NCBI GenBank assembly: GCA_004020315.1
Contig: SAQG01000015.1
Coordinates: forward strand, 1 to 64,000
Direction of reading: 5' to 3'
Length of the DNA: 64,000 nucleotides
Source: Mesorhizobium sp.
GTDB taxonomy: Bacteria; Pseudomonadota; Alphaproteobacteria; Rhizobiales; Rhizobiaceae
Part shown: positions 1 to 8,958 of the stretch, piece by piece
Layout: every line of letters begins with the position of its first letter
Numbering within the stretch: the first letter of the stretch is position 1
The notes under the pieces: model-generated
Databases searched by the model: none
Seen by the model: the letters and a program-made list of their open reading frames with translations, nothing else
Told to the model about the DNA's origin: nothing
Made by a program: the position numbers and the translations under genes

Positions 1-49
1 AAGCGGACAAATGATGTGCTACCAAAACCGGACAACTTGAAAAGCTACC
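1..49. mobile_element. Possible terminal repeats of an IS21-like insertion sequence (window edge)
   Basis: Two direct repeats are visible. CGGACAA at 4-10 is followed by GCTACC at 18-23, and CGGACAA at 29-35 is followed by GCTACC at 44-49. Multiple short terminal repeats with a GGACA core and no coding content resemble IS21-family ends. The transposase would lie to the left, outside the window, so the assignment rests only on this repeat pattern. Confidence 0.35.
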
Positions 50-73
50 GACAGCGCTGCGGTGTCTTGCGGC

Positions 74-685
74 TCAGCGTCCGGCGATCAGCGCACCGGT
101 GCCGATCATGGCGCCGCCGGCAAACCTGTTCATCAAGCGCATCCGCCTTGGCGTCTTGAACCAGCTCGCAGCCCGCCCGGCAAGCACTGCATAGACGCCC
201 ATGGTGATAATGTTGACGCCGAACACGACCGCAACCACCAGCAGCCCCTCGACGAAGCTCATCGTGCTGAGATCGAGCATCAGCGGCATGATGGAAGCGT
301 GGAACAGGATTGCCTTGGGGTTGCCCAGTGCGATGGAGATGCCGAGGAAAAACGATCGAGACAGTCTCGCCTGCGTTGCCTGCAGTCCATCCGATCGCGC
401 GGAAGCCGATCGCCACATCCTGATGCCAAGAAACATCAGATAGGCAGCACCGGCATATTTCAGGATGAGAAAAACCCATTCGAAGGTCTGTACCAGTGCC
501 ACGAGACCGAGCAGCGCCAAAGTCACCAGCACCGCGTCGCCCGCGGCGATGCCGAGACCAGCCAGGAAAGCGCGAACGAACCCATGCGAGACGCCGTTGG
601 CGATGACCGTGAACATCGCGGGGCCAGGCGTGGCGGCGGCAAATGTGATCGCGGCGCAGCAGGCCAGAAATGCCGTCAACGTCAT
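74..685 (-). CDS. LysE/RhtB family amino-acid exporter
   Basis: Inner-membrane translocator of the LysE/RhtB family, which exports amino acids or related small metabolites; the substrate cannot be read from the sequence. The 203-residue product begins MTLTAFLACC, carries the family TPGPAM motif near residue 20, and shows five to six hydrophobic segments, the usual size and topology. The ATG at 685 is chosen because it overlaps the stop of the upstream DUF4031 gene in an ATGA arrangement. The longer frame to 751 would add a non-hydrophobic leader that runs inside the upstream gene. Coupling with DUF4031 suggests co-expression but not a function. Confidence 0.85.
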   Translation of the reverse strand: MTLTAFLACCAAITFAAATPGPAMFTVIANGVSHGFVRAFLAGLGIAAGDAVLVTLALLGLVALVQTFEWVFLILKYAGAAYLMFLGIRMWRSASARSDGLQATQARLSRSFFLGISIALGNPKAILFHASIMPLMLDLSTMSFVEGLLVVAVVFGVNIITMGVYAVLAGRAASWFKTPRRMRLMNRFAGGAMIGTGALIAGR

Positions 686-960
686 GGTCGTATCTTCCCC
701 TTCGGCACGCGGACCCGCCGGAAAACAGCAACGATCTCCTCGCGGCTGCATTCGATGGCGCCTAGCCGCACTGCGCGGTCGCGCTCGAAGCCGGTTATGT
801 CATAATGCGGCGCCGATGTCTTCGGCGGTCCCTGATAGGACGAGCGCTTGATGCCGAGCTGTGCTGCAAAACGATGCAGCTCGTCGGTGTCGTCGGCCAG
901 CAGATGACACCAGCGGTGGCCGACCCATTTCCAGATCGCCGCGTCGACATAAACCGCCAT
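682..960 (-). CDS. DUF4031 domain-containing protein
   Basis: Small soluble protein of 92 residues starting MAVYVDAAIWKWVGHRWCHL. The aromatic N-terminal stretch followed by DDTDELHRFAAQLG is typical of DUF4031, a family without an assigned biochemical role. The length covers the whole domain. The stop overlaps the start of the LysE-type exporter (ATGA at 682-685), so translation is probably coupled. No signal peptide or membrane segment is visible. Confidence 0.8.
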   Translation of the reverse strand: MAVYVDAAIWKWVGHRWCHLLADDTDELHRFAAQLGIKRSSYQGPPKTSAPHYDITGFERDRAVRLGAIECSREEIVAVFRRVRVPKGKIRP

Positions 961-1031
961 GAGGCTTGCCGCACTCCTTCATCTTGCGCCGACCAGCGGA
1001 GCCGCAGCTCACCTGCAGCCGAGATCCAATG

Positions 1032-2387
1032 CTAGCGATGATAGAAGGGATTCGGATAGAAAATGAAGCCGCCGGCGGCTTCGAGTTCGGCTACGGTCGT
1101 GGTGACAGCCGCCTGCATGCGGCTGTGCAGTTCGGCGACCGCATCCTCGATCGAGCCAGGATAGGCGTGCAATCCCAACGGCTCCGGCACCCGGATATGC
1201 GCGCAGCGCGGCCCGGCCGGTTGCGGCACGAAGCGGTTGATCGTGTCGCGCAGCGTGCCCTTGCAATAGTCGTTGCGGATGCGCTTCAGATGTTCGGCGA
1301 TCTCCTCTTGCGTGATGCGCGGGTTGGCTGAGGCCCACGGTCCGACGCGTTGGAGACGCTGGATCGTGTCCGCCAGCGTCCGGACCTGTTTTTGTCTTTC
1401 GGCGTCGCCGGTGTTTTCCCGCAGCCAGCGGCGCGACCTGCGCAAAAGCTCGGCGGTCTCATTGGCGCCCGGATCGACGGAAATACGTTCCCCCAGCCGC
1501 CGGCTCAGTTCGAGCAGTAGTTCCTTGTGACGCGCGGCATACGAAGCTCGCTCGTCGGGCACCATGCCACACGCAATCTCATCGCGTGACAGAAGCGTCG
1601 CATAGATATGATAGACGCGCTCCGGCAGCGTATCGGTGGCACGACGTTCGATCTTCAGGTTTTTCTCGACATAGCCGCATTCCTGCGCCAGCGCCGGCTC
1701 GACATTTTTGGTGAAGGCGAGCTTCCAGACAACCGGGGCGATCCAAACCCTAAGATCCTGATCCGTGGCGCGACCGCGCTTGAGCGCTTCGAATCCCATC
1801 TCGACCGCCCCCGGGAGAAGCGGACCGACGACATTGGCATGCCAGCCGACGCCGCCTTCGGGATGCAAGAGAACACCATGCCCTTTCAGCGCCCAGGCGA
1901 TCGAGTGTTCCTTGGCAGCCCCGCTGTTGCCGGGTATCTGGGCGATCAGATTGTTGGCCAGCCAGAATTTCTGCATGATCCGGCCGAGGCCGTTGACGAC
2001 GCCATGCGTGGCCCAGAATGCCGCGAGCGGACTGACCTGCGAGACGATCTCCTTGTCGACCATCCAGTCGGTAAAGAATTCCGGATGGTTGGGCGTGATG
2101 AACGTCGCCTTGCCTGCGCCGCAACAGGCCTTCAGCCGCTGCCGGTCGTCGTCGGGAAAGTCGATATGGCGGACATTGGCGACACCGCGCAATCCGGCCA
2201 CGCGGTTGAACGGCAACAGGTCGCGAAACCCGGGAATGCCGCGCAGCATGACAACCCGGTTGACTACAGTCATGATCCTGATTAGCGCCGGATTGGGCCT
2301 CGGCGCCACGAACACATCGATTTTGCTCAACCCACCCCCCGATCGATCCCTGGCGTAGAGGTTGAAATGCAATTGCGGCGTGTTCAA
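1032..2387 (-). CDS. PlsC-like 1-acylglycerol-3-phosphate acyltransferase family protein
   Basis: Predicted glycerolipid acyltransferase of the PlsC/LPLAT superfamily, which transfers a fatty acyl group to lysophosphatidate-like acceptors at the inner membrane. The protein is 451 residues. It shows an NH-PEFFT-D block at 100-107, a variant of the catalytic NHx4D motif with one extra residue, and HPEGG at 175-179, matching the acyl-acceptor EGG/EGT motif. The roughly 270-residue C-terminal part is unlike classical 240-residue PlsC proteins and is probably helical. The start is uncertain: 2387 is TTG, and another TTG at 2330 would remove 19 residues. It stands apart from the EipB gene upstream by 39 bases and could share its transcript. 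Confidence 0.7.
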   Translation of the reverse strand: MNTPQLHFNLYARDRSGGGLSKIDVFVAPRPNPALIRIMTVVNRVVMLRGIPGFRDLLPFNRVAGLRGVANVRHIDFPDDDRQRLKACCGAGKATFITPNHPEFFTDWMVDKEIVSQVSPLAAFWATHGVVNGLGRIMQKFWLANNLIAQIPGNSGAAKEHSIAWALKGHGVLLHPEGGVGWHANVVGPLLPGAVEMGFEALKRGRATDQDLRVWIAPVVWKLAFTKNVEPALAQECGYVEKNLKIERRATDTLPERVYHIYATLLSRDEIACGMVPDERASYAARHKELLLELSRRLGERISVDPGANETAELLRRSRRWLRENTGDAERQKQVRTLADTIQRLQRVGPWASANPRITQEEIAEHLKRIRNDYCKGTLRDTINRFVPQPAGPRCAHIRVPEPLGLHAYPGSIEDAVAELHSRMQAAVTTTVAELEAAGGFIFYPNPFYHR

Positions 2388-2426
2388 GTCATTCGCCGCC
2401 TTGCGGACGTGGCTAACCTGACGCCC

Positions 2427-3254
2427 CTATTTCGACGGACAGGGTTTCGTCTGATCGAACAACGACAGATTGACCAGCTTGCCGGTCATCGAGAAGTCGT
2501 TGTAGTCCATGAGGAGGTCGCGCGTGATGCCGTTCTCATGCAACTTGAAGCTGATCCGGTATTCCGGCACCTCCTCGCCTGACTTGTCGGTGCCGTCGAA
2601 ATAGGCGATGTCGACAGGCCAGTATTTGTCGGCGACGAGTTTTGCCAGTGCCGGCGCTTCCGGATCGGTCTTGTCGGCCTCGGTTTTCTTGCCGACGACG
2701 ACGGTGGTGGTCATCACCTTGTTGGCATCTTCCGAACCGTCGAACAGGTTGGTTTCGTAGAAATTTTCGCCCTTTTCGGCCTTGTCGATCAGTTCGACCA
2801 GATGCTGTGTCGGAAACTGGGTGGCCGGCAGCTCGACGCTGCTCTTCTCCGGCTTGTCGATATCGACCTTGAGGCCCTTCGTCTCCTTCGTCGCGATGCC
2901 CCTGACCTCTTTGTCGAGATTCTGGTCGACGAAGGATTTTGTCACGAACGAGAAGGTCTTGCCTTCGGCGTCCTCGAAAGTGGTCGTCTGCTGGTCGGTC
3001 AGCCTTGTATTCTCGTTGGTGACGATCTGGGTGACGAAACGGAACTTCACCGTATAGCCTTCGCAAGGCGAGCCGTTGAACTCATAGACCATGCGGCCGG
3101 AAATGCCGGTGATGCCCGAGCGGTCGGAGGCCTTGTCCAGGGTCAGATCATAAACCGCGCGATGCGCCTGCAGCGCCGGTACGGCAAAAGCCGGCGCCAT
3201 CGAGAACACCGCTGGCAGCAGGACAGCGTGGAATGCGAGGCGTGTTGCGCGCAT
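2427..3254 (-). CDS. eipB: Cell envelope integrity protein EipB (DUF1849)
   Basis: Periplasmic beta-structured protein of the EipB/DUF1849 family, characterised in Brucella as needed for envelope integrity. The 275-residue product has a clear Sec signal peptide (MRATRLAFHAVLLPAVFSMA, cleavage near AFA). The body begins LQAHRAVYDLTLDKA, a family hallmark. Only two cysteines appear in the mature protein, one in SPCEGY and one in TKPCPSK at the extreme C terminus. This matches the conserved disulfide described for Brucella EipB. The start ATG at 3254 is preceded by a purine-rich stretch. Confidence 0.88.
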   Translation of the reverse strand: MRATRLAFHAVLLPAVFSMAPAFAVPALQAHRAVYDLTLDKASDRSGITGISGRMVYEFNGSPCEGYTVKFRFVTQIVTNENTRLTDQQTTTFEDAEGKTFSFVTKSFVDQNLDKEVRGIATKETKGLKVDIDKPEKSSVELPATQFPTQHLVELIDKAEKGENFYETNLFDGSEDANKVMTTTVVVGKKTEADKTDPEAPALAKLVADKYWPVDIAYFDGTDKSGEEVPEYRISFKLHENGITRDLLMDYNDFSMTGKLVNLSLFDQTKPCPSK

Positions 3255-3392
3255 GAGGGGCTCCGATCATCGCGCCTGATGGCAGGCCGCAGGGAAAGAG
3301 GGTTCAGCTTAAAAAAAGTCGTGGCGGAAGCGAGGCAAAAATTGCAATTTCGGCCCGGCCTGCGCAGCGTCATCAAGCAATAGGGAAATACC

Positions 3393-3857
3393 ATGAGTGA
3401 AACAATCGAAAAGCGGCTAAGCGATCTCGGCGTGACGCTTCCGGTCGCCGCAGCGCCCGCCGCCAATTACGTGCCCTATTGCAGGTCAGGCAATCTGCTG
3501 TTCATCGCCGGACAGCTGCCACTCAAGGAGGGCAAGCTGCAGGCGAGCGGGCTGCTCGGCCGCGATGTCGACACCGCAACTGGCAAGGAAGCGGCAAAAT
3601 ACTGCGCAATCAACATATTGGCGCAGGCCAAGGTAGCACTTGGCGATCTCGAGAAAGTCCGCCGCGTGGTGAAAATCACCGTCTTCGTCGCCTCGGCGCC
3701 GGATTTTGTCGAACAGCACCTGGTTGCCAACGGCGCCTCGGATCTTCTGGTTGCAGTGCTCGGCGAGCGCGGCAAACATGCCCGCGCCGCCGTCGGCGCC
3801 GCCTCCCTGCCGCTTAATGCCGCAGTGGAAATCGAAGCCATCTTCGAAGTCGAATGA
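3393..3857 (+). CDS. RidA family protein (YjgF/YER057c/UK114)
   Basis: Member of the RidA superfamily, whose archetype hydrolyses reactive enamine/imine intermediates from PLP enzymes. The 154-residue protein carries the blocks LLFIAGQLPL, RVVKITVFVA and ARAAVGAASLPLNAAVEIEA. The Arg of the last block corresponds to the catalytic arginine of active RidA proteins. It is longer than the 128-residue archetype and fits the COG0251 subgroup common in rhizobia, where activity is less certain. The stop is only 7 bases before the GDPD start, so the two genes form an operon. Confidence 0.87.
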   Translation: MSETIEKRLSDLGVTLPVAAAPAANYVPYCRSGNLLFIAGQLPLKEGKLQASGLLGRDVDTATGKEAAKYCAINILAQAKVALGDLEKVRRVVKITVFVASAPDFVEQHLVANGASDLLVAVLGERGKHARAAVGAASLPLNAAVEIEAIFEVE

Positions 3858-3864
3858 GCCTGGC

Positions 3865-4593
3865 ATGACCGACCTTTCCTGGCTGACCGCCCGACCCGTT
3901 GCCCATCGCGGCCTCCACGACATGAACAAGACGCGTTGGGAGAACACGCTTTCCGCCTTTGCCGCTGCGGCTGAACGCGGCTATGCGATTGAATGCGATG
4001 TGCATCTATCGTCAGACCGCATCCCGGTGATCACCCACGATTGCGATCTGAAGCGGCTGACCGGCCAGGACGGTTTCGTCTGGCAGCGCACGGCAGCGGA
4101 GATGACGGCACTCAAGATCGGCGGCACATCAGATCATCTGCCGACGCTGCAGCAGGCCCTCGACCTGGTCGATGGTCGCGTGCCGATGGTCGTCGAGCTG
4201 AAAGGGGTTCCCGGCCGTGACGAAGGTCTGGTGGAAAGCGTCGGCAAGATGCTCAAGAACTACAAGGGCAAGGCGGCGATCATGTCGTTCGACCACTGGC
4301 TGATCCGCGATTTCCCGAAACACGCGCCCGGCATTCCGGGCGGGCTGACCGCTTATGGCAAGGACGTCAAGCTGATCGAGGCGCATTTCGCCATGCTGGC
4401 GCACGACATCGCCTTCACCTCCTACGCCGCCGGCGACCTGCCGAACCGGTTCGTCAGTTTCGTGCGCGAGAGGCTCAAGATGCCGGTAATCACCTGGACC
4501 GTGCTCGACCAACCGGCGGTCGACTTGACCTTTAAATATGCCGATCAGATGACGTTCGAAGGGTTCGAACCCGATCTTGTACAGGTCGCTTGA
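3865..4593 (+). CDS. Glycerophosphodiester phosphodiesterase family protein
   Basis: Predicted GDPD-fold phosphodiesterase that hydrolyses glycerophosphodiesters to glycerol 3-phosphate and an alcohol. The 242-residue protein contains AHRGLHD near residue 14, IECDVHLSSDRIPVITHD with the catalytic His and metal-binding acids, and VELKG in the middle. No signal peptide is present, so it is probably cytoplasmic. The ATG at 3865 is chosen because it begins the conserved domain and sits 7 bases after the ridA-like stop. A longer in-frame reading from 3706 lies inside that gene. Confidence 0.85.
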   Translation: MTDLSWLTARPVAHRGLHDMNKTRWENTLSAFAAAAERGYAIECDVHLSSDRIPVITHDCDLKRLTGQDGFVWQRTAAEMTALKIGGTSDHLPTLQQALDLVDGRVPMVVELKGVPGRDEGLVESVGKMLKNYKGKAAIMSFDHWLIRDFPKHAPGIPGGLTAYGKDVKLIEAHFAMLAHDIAFTSYAAGDLPNRFVSFVRERLKMPVITWTVLDQPAVDLTFKYADQMTFEGFEPDLVQVA

Positions 4594-4634
4594 ACCGGGC
4601 TTGCATGGACCAGCACGGAACTTAAATAAGCCCC

Positions 4635-5852
4635 ATGGATCAAGGCGATGAAGGCGACGGGCAAACGGCGAATGAAGCGTATGCGATCCGCGTTGCCTCC
4701 GGCATCGGAGCCTTCACCTGCGCGGAATGGGATGGCCTCGGCGGTACCGCACGCGGCGATACAGAAAACGGCTACAACCCCCTTGTTTCATTCGCTTTTC
4801 TGAGCGCGCTTGAGGATTCCGGCTGCGCCGTGCGGCGCACCGGCTGGCAGGGCCATCATCTCAGGTTGGAGACAGCGCATGGAAAACTGCTCGGTGCCGT
4901 TCCCTGCTATCTGAAATCGCATAGCCAGGGTGAGTATGTTTTCGATCACGGCTGGTCGGACGCGTTCGAGCGCGCCGGCGGGCGTTACTACCCAAAATTG
5001 CAATGTGCCGTGCCGTTCACGCCGGTCACTGGCCCTCGCCTGCTGGTCAACAAGGGCGAGGACAGTCGCGCCGTGAAGGCCGGCTTGGCAGCCGGCCTTC
5101 AGGCGGTGACGGACAAGCTCGGCGTGTCTTCTGCGCACGTGACCTTCGCGCAGCAGGGGGATGTCGACGCTCTGGAAGCGGCGGGCTTCCTGCACCGCAC
5201 CGACCAGCAGTTCCACTTCTTCAATGAGGGTTATTCGACCTACGACGATTTTCTCGCCACTCTGGCATCGCGCAAGCGCAAGGCGATAAAGAAGGAGCGG
5301 CGTGAGGCGCTCGCTCACGGCATCTCGATCGACTGGCTGACCGGCAAGGACCTGACCGAAAGGATCTGGGACGACTTCTTTGCCTTCTACATGGATACCG
5401 GCAGCAGGAAATGGGGGCGGCCCTATCTCAGCCGCGAGTTTTTCTCGATGATCGGCGAGCGCATGGCCGACGACATCCTGCTGGTGATGGCCAAACGCAA
5501 TGGACGCTACATTGCCGGCGCTATCAATTTCATAGGTTCCGATGCGCTCTACGGTCGCAACTGGGGCTGCATCGAGGACCATCCTTTCTTGCATTTCGAA
5601 GTCTGCTATCACCAGGCGATCGACTTCGCGATCGACCGTAAGCTGAAAGTGGTCGAAGCGGGCGCGCAAGGCGAGCACAAGCTGGCGCGCGGCTATAGGC
5701 CGGTGACCATGCATTCGGCGCATTACATCGCGCATCCCGGCTTGCGTAACGCGGTCGCCGATTATCTCGCACGCGAGCGGCGCGAAGTGGAGCGGATGGC
5801 CGGCTATCTCGAAGAGCACACCCCGTTCCGAAAGGATCTGACGGACGATTAG
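4635..5852 (+). CDS. GNAT/FemAB-like protein (COG3146, DUF482)
   Basis: Member of the peptidogalycan-biosynthesis/DUF482 family, related by fold to FemABX and GNAT acyltransferases; substrate unknown. The 405-residue product has the family blocks NGYNPLVSFAFL, GAVPCYLKSHSQGEYVFDHG, RKRKAIKKERR, GSRKWGRPYLSREFF and VEAGAQGEHKLARGY. The length is normal for the family, and no signal peptide or membrane helix is visible. It lies 41 bases after the GDPD gene in the same direction. The stop overlaps the first bases of a palindromic repeat element. Confidence 0.85.
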   Translation: MDQGDEGDGQTANEAYAIRVASGIGAFTCAEWDGLGGTARGDTENGYNPLVSFAFLSALEDSGCAVRRTGWQGHHLRLETAHGKLLGAVPCYLKSHSQGEYVFDHGWSDAFERAGGRYYPKLQCAVPFTPVTGPRLLVNKGEDSRAVKAGLAAGLQAVTDKLGVSSAHVTFAQQGDVDALEAAGFLHRTDQQFHFFNEGYSTYDDFLATLASRKRKAIKKERREALAHGISIDWLTGKDLTERIWDDFFAFYMDTGSRKWGRPYLSREFFSMIGERMADDILLVMAKRNGRYIAGAINFIGSDALYGRNWGCIEDHPFLHFEVCYHQAIDFAIDRKLKVVEAGAQGEHKLARGYRPVTMHSAHYIAHPGLRNAVADYLARERREVERMAGYLEEHTPFRKDLTDD

Positions 5853-5929
5853 AGCGACGTGCGTCCAATTGGACGCACAAAGTACGCTCTAACACATCGT
5901 ACTTTCCGAAAATCGATTCCGATTTTCGG
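5851..5929. repeat. Composite palindromic intergenic repeat
   Basis: Nested inverted repeats are packed into 79 bases. AGAGCG (5851-5856) pairs with CGCTCT (5885-5890) around the perfect 20-base palindrome GTGCGTCCAATTGGACGCAC (5859-5878). AAAGTACG (5879-5886) pairs with CGTACTTT (5898-5905). CCGAAAATCG (5906-5915) pairs with CGATTTTCGG (5920-5929). The element starts inside the stop codon of the FemAB-like gene. It resembles RIME-type mosaic repeats of Rhizobiales. In RNA it could act as a transcript-end structure. Confidence 0.8.
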
Positions 5930-5969
5930 GTCGATGCGGTAGAGCAAGGCACAATCCGGAACGCACGCC

Positions 5970-6401
5970 ATGGCCGAAGCCACCTACGACAGCAACAATA
6001 TCTTCGCGAAAATTCTGCGCGGTGAAATCCCGTCGTATCGCGTCTATGAAGATGACGCGGTTGTCGCCTTCATGGATGTGATGCCGCAAGGGCCGGGTCA
6101 TACGCTGGTTGTGCCGAAGGCGCCGTCGCGCAACCTGCTTGACGCGGATCCGGCAACATTCGGCCCATTCTTCGCCATCGTGCAGAAGGTGGCGGTGGCG
6201 GTGAAGAAGGCGTTCGGCGCCGATGGTGTCACCATCCTGCAGTTCAACGAGCCTGCTTCGGGCCAGACCGTCTTCCACCTCCATGTCCATGTCATTCCAC
6301 GCTTCGAGGACATCCCTTTGAAGCCGCATAGCGGGCAAATGGAGAAGCCGGAGGTATTGGCTGAGAACGCCGGCAGAATACGAACGGCGCTGGAAAACTG
6401 A
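5970..6401 (+). CDS. HIT family protein (HINT-like nucleotide hydrolase)
   Basis: Histidine-triad protein of 143 residues, predicted to hydrolyse nucleoside phosphoramidates or similar nucleotide conjugates in the cytoplasm. The triad HLHVH lies at residues 103-107, with N-terminal NIFAKILRGEIPSYRVYEDD typical of HinT-type enzymes. The length and domain are complete. The start is ATG at 5970, downstream of the palindromic repeat. A strong hairpin terminator follows the stop and also serves the convergent clpA gene. Confidence 0.9.
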   Translation: MAEATYDSNNIFAKILRGEIPSYRVYEDDAVVAFMDVMPQGPGHTLVVPKAPSRNLLDADPATFGPFFAIVQKVAVAVKKAFGADGVTILQFNEPASGQTVFHLHVHVIPRFEDIPLKPHSGQMEKPEVLAENAGRIRTALEN

Positions 6402-6449
6402 AGCCGGGCGTCGGGCGCGTCCGGCGACCCACCAGCTCTTCATACAACG

Positions 6450-6477
6450 AAAAAGCCCCGTTTCCGGGGCTTTTTTT
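6450..6477. terminator. Bidirectional intrinsic terminator between the HIT gene and clpA
   Basis: The stem AAAAAGCCCCG (6450-6460), loop TTTC, and CGGGGC followed by seven T form a hairpin with a U-tract when read rightward. The A-run on the other side gives a U-tract when read leftward. It sits between two convergent genes and can terminate both. Confidence 0.85.
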
Positions 6478-6489
6478 GCTTTAAGGCCA

Positions 6490-8952
6490 TCAGCCCTTGC
6501 GGGGCAGTTGCGGCACCAGGCTGCGCTTGCTGCCATCCTTGCCCTTGGGCTCCGCCTTCTGCGCGATCGCCTTTTTCGCGACGGGCTTCTTGCTGGCTTT
6601 CTTGGGCTTCGGCGTGTCGTCCGGTTCTTCCTTCTTCGGCTTGACCGGCGCCTCGTCGGCGAGCGACTCGAGCTTCAGCCCGGTCTCGCCGGTCTCCTTC
6701 TTCTCGACGGTGACACGCACCGTGCCGCCCTTCTTGAGCTTGCCGAACAGAACCTCGTCGGCCAGCGGCTTCTTGATGTGTTCCTGGATGACGCGGCCGA
6801 GCGGCCGTGCTCCCATGCGCTCGTCATAGCCCTTCTCGGCCAGCCAGGCGATCGCCTCCTGCGACAGGTCGAAGGTGACGCCACGCTCGGAGAGCTGGGC
6901 CTCGAGCTGCATGACGAACTTTTGCACCACCTGATGGATGACCGGAACCGGCAGCGAGCCGAACGGGATGATCGCATCGAGACGGTTGCGGAATTCCGGC
7001 GTGAACAGCCGGTTGATCGCTTCGACATCGTCGCCTTCGCGCTTGGTCGAGCCGAAACCGATCGCCGCGCGCTGCGCATCCGAGGCGCCCGCATTGGTGG
7101 TCATGATCAGGATGACATTGCGGAAGTCGATCTGCTTGCCGTTATGGTCGGTAAGCTTGCCATGGTCCATGACCTGCAACAGGATGTTGAACAGATCCGG
7201 ATGCGCCTTCTCGACCTCGTCCAGCAACAGCACGCAATGCGGATGCTGGTCGACGCCGTCGGTCAACAGCCCGCCCTGGTCGAAGCCGACATAGCCGGGA
7301 GGCGCGCCGATCAGCCGTGAGACGGTGTGGCGTTCCATATATTCGGACATGTCGAAGCGGATCAGCTCGACACCGAGCGAGGCGGCGAGTTGCTTTGCCA
7401 CTTCGGTTTTGCCGACGCCGGTCGGTCCCGAGAACAGATAGGAGCCAATCGGCTTCTCCGGTTCGCGCAGGCCGGCCCGCGCCAGCTTGATCGCCGAGGT
7501 CAACGCCGTGATCGCGGTGTCCTGACCGTAGACGACGCGCTTCAGCTCGACGTCGAGCCCAGCCAGCACCTTCTCGTCATCGGCGGAAACCGTCTTCGGC
7601 GGAATGCGGGCGATGGTGGCGATCGTCGCTTCGATTTCCTTGATGCCGATGGTCTTCTTGCGCTTGGCCTCCGGCACCAGCATCTGCGAGGCGCCGGTCT
7701 CGTCGATTACGTCGATCGCCTTGTCCGGCAGCTTGCGGTCGTTAATGTAGCGCGCCGACAGTTCGACCGAGGCCTTGATCGCCTCAGCCGTGTAGCGGAC
7801 CTTATGGAACTCCTCGAAATACGGCTTCAGACCCTTCATGATCTCGATGGCGTCTTCGATGGTCGGCTCGTTGACGTCGATCTTCTGGAAGCGCCGCACC
7901 AAGGCGCGGTCCTTCTCGAAGAACTGGCGGAACTCCTTGTAGGTGGTCGAGCCGATGCAGCGGATCGTTCCGGACGACAGCGCCGGCTTCAACAGATTCG
8001 ACGCATCCATGGCGCCGCCCGACGTTGCCCCTGCCCCGATCACGGTGTGGATCTCGTCGATGAACAGAACCGCGCCCGGATAATCCTCGAGTTCCTTGAC
8101 GACCTGCTTCAGCCGCTCCTCGAAATCGCCGCGATAGCGGGTGCCGGCCAGCAATGTTCCCATGTCGAGCGCGAAGATGGTGGCGTTGTGCAGCACTTCC
8201 GGCACGTCGCCCTCGACGATGCGTTTGGCGAGGCCTTCGGCGATCGCCGTCTTGCCGACGCCGGGGTCGCCGACATAGAGCGGATTGTTCTTGGAGCGGC
8301 GGCACAGCACCTGGATGGTACGGTTGATCTCGGACTCGCGGCCGATCAGCGGATCGATCTTGCCGGCCTTGGCCTTGTTGTTCAGATTGACGCAATAGGC
8401 GGTCAGCGCGTCCTGCTGCTGCTTTTTCTTGCCGCCGTCCTCATGCGGCTCGGCACCGCTCTGGCCCTGCTCGTCGTCGGCACCGCGCGGCGACCGCGTC
8501 TCGGATGCGCCCGGGCGCTTGGCGATGCCATGCGAGATGTAATTGACCGCGTCGTAACGGGTCATCTGCTGTTCCTGCAGGAAATAGGCGGCATGGCTCT
8601 CGCGCTCGGCGAAGATGGCAACGAGCACGTTGGCGCCGGAGACTTCCTCGCGGCCGGACGACTGCACATGGATCACCGCACGCTGGATGACGCGCTGGAA
8701 CCCGGCTGTCGGCTTGGAATCCTCGTCGTAACCAGTGACGAGATTGTCGAGCTCGGTGTCGATGTAGGTGAGAACCGTATGCTTCAGCTCGTCCAGATCG
8801 ACGTTGCAGGCGCGCATGACCGCGGCCGCCTCGGTGTCGTCGATGAGCGCGAGCAGCAAATGTTCAAGGGTTGCGTATTCATGGTGCCGCTCATTGGCGA
8901 GCGTCAGCGCCTGGTGAAGCGCCTTTTCCAGGCCTTGGGAGAAAGCCGGCAT
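6490..8952 (-). CDS. clpA: ATP-dependent Clp protease ATP-binding subunit ClpA
   Basis: AAA+ unfoldase that feeds substrates to ClpP and takes N-degron substrates from ClpS. The 820-residue protein has an N-terminal Clp_N repeat domain (MPAFSQGLEKALHQALTLA onward), a first AAA+ module with Walker A GDPGVGKTA, and a second with GPTGVGKTE, followed by the D2-small domain. The last 60 residues are a Lys/Pro-rich tail (PKPKKASKKPVAKKA), longer than in E. coli ClpA and typical of rhizobial versions. clpS lies 6 bases upstream in the same direction, the standard clpS-clpA operon. Confidence 0.95.
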   Translation of the reverse strand: MPAFSQGLEKALHQALTLANERHHEYATLEHLLLALIDDTEAAAVMRACNVDLDELKHTVLTYIDTELDNLVTGYDEDSKPTAGFQRVIQRAVIHVQSSGREEVSGANVLVAIFAERESHAAYFLQEQQMTRYDAVNYISHGIAKRPGASETRSPRGADDEQGQSGAEPHEDGGKKKQQQDALTAYCVNLNNKAKAGKIDPLIGRESEINRTIQVLCRRSKNNPLYVGDPGVGKTAIAEGLAKRIVEGDVPEVLHNATIFALDMGTLLAGTRYRGDFEERLKQVVKELEDYPGAVLFIDEIHTVIGAGATSGGAMDASNLLKPALSSGTIRCIGSTTYKEFRQFFEKDRALVRRFQKIDVNEPTIEDAIEIMKGLKPYFEEFHKVRYTAEAIKASVELSARYINDRKLPDKAIDVIDETGASQMLVPEAKRKKTIGIKEIEATIATIARIPPKTVSADDEKVLAGLDVELKRVVYGQDTAITALTSAIKLARAGLREPEKPIGSYLFSGPTGVGKTEVAKQLAASLGVELIRFDMSEYMERHTVSRLIGAPPGYVGFDQGGLLTDGVDQHPHCVLLLDEVEKAHPDLFNILLQVMDHGKLTDHNGKQIDFRNVILIMTTNAGASDAQRAAIGFGSTKREGDDVEAINRLFTPEFRNRLDAIIPFGSLPVPVIHQVVQKFVMQLEAQLSERGVTFDLSQEAIAWLAEKGYDERMGARPLGRVIQEHIKKPLADEVLFGKLKKGGTVRVTVEKKETGETGLKLESLADEAPVKPKKEEPDDTPKPKKASKKPVAKKAIAQKAEPKGKDGSKRSLVPQLPRKG

Positions 8953-8958
8953 GTTACC

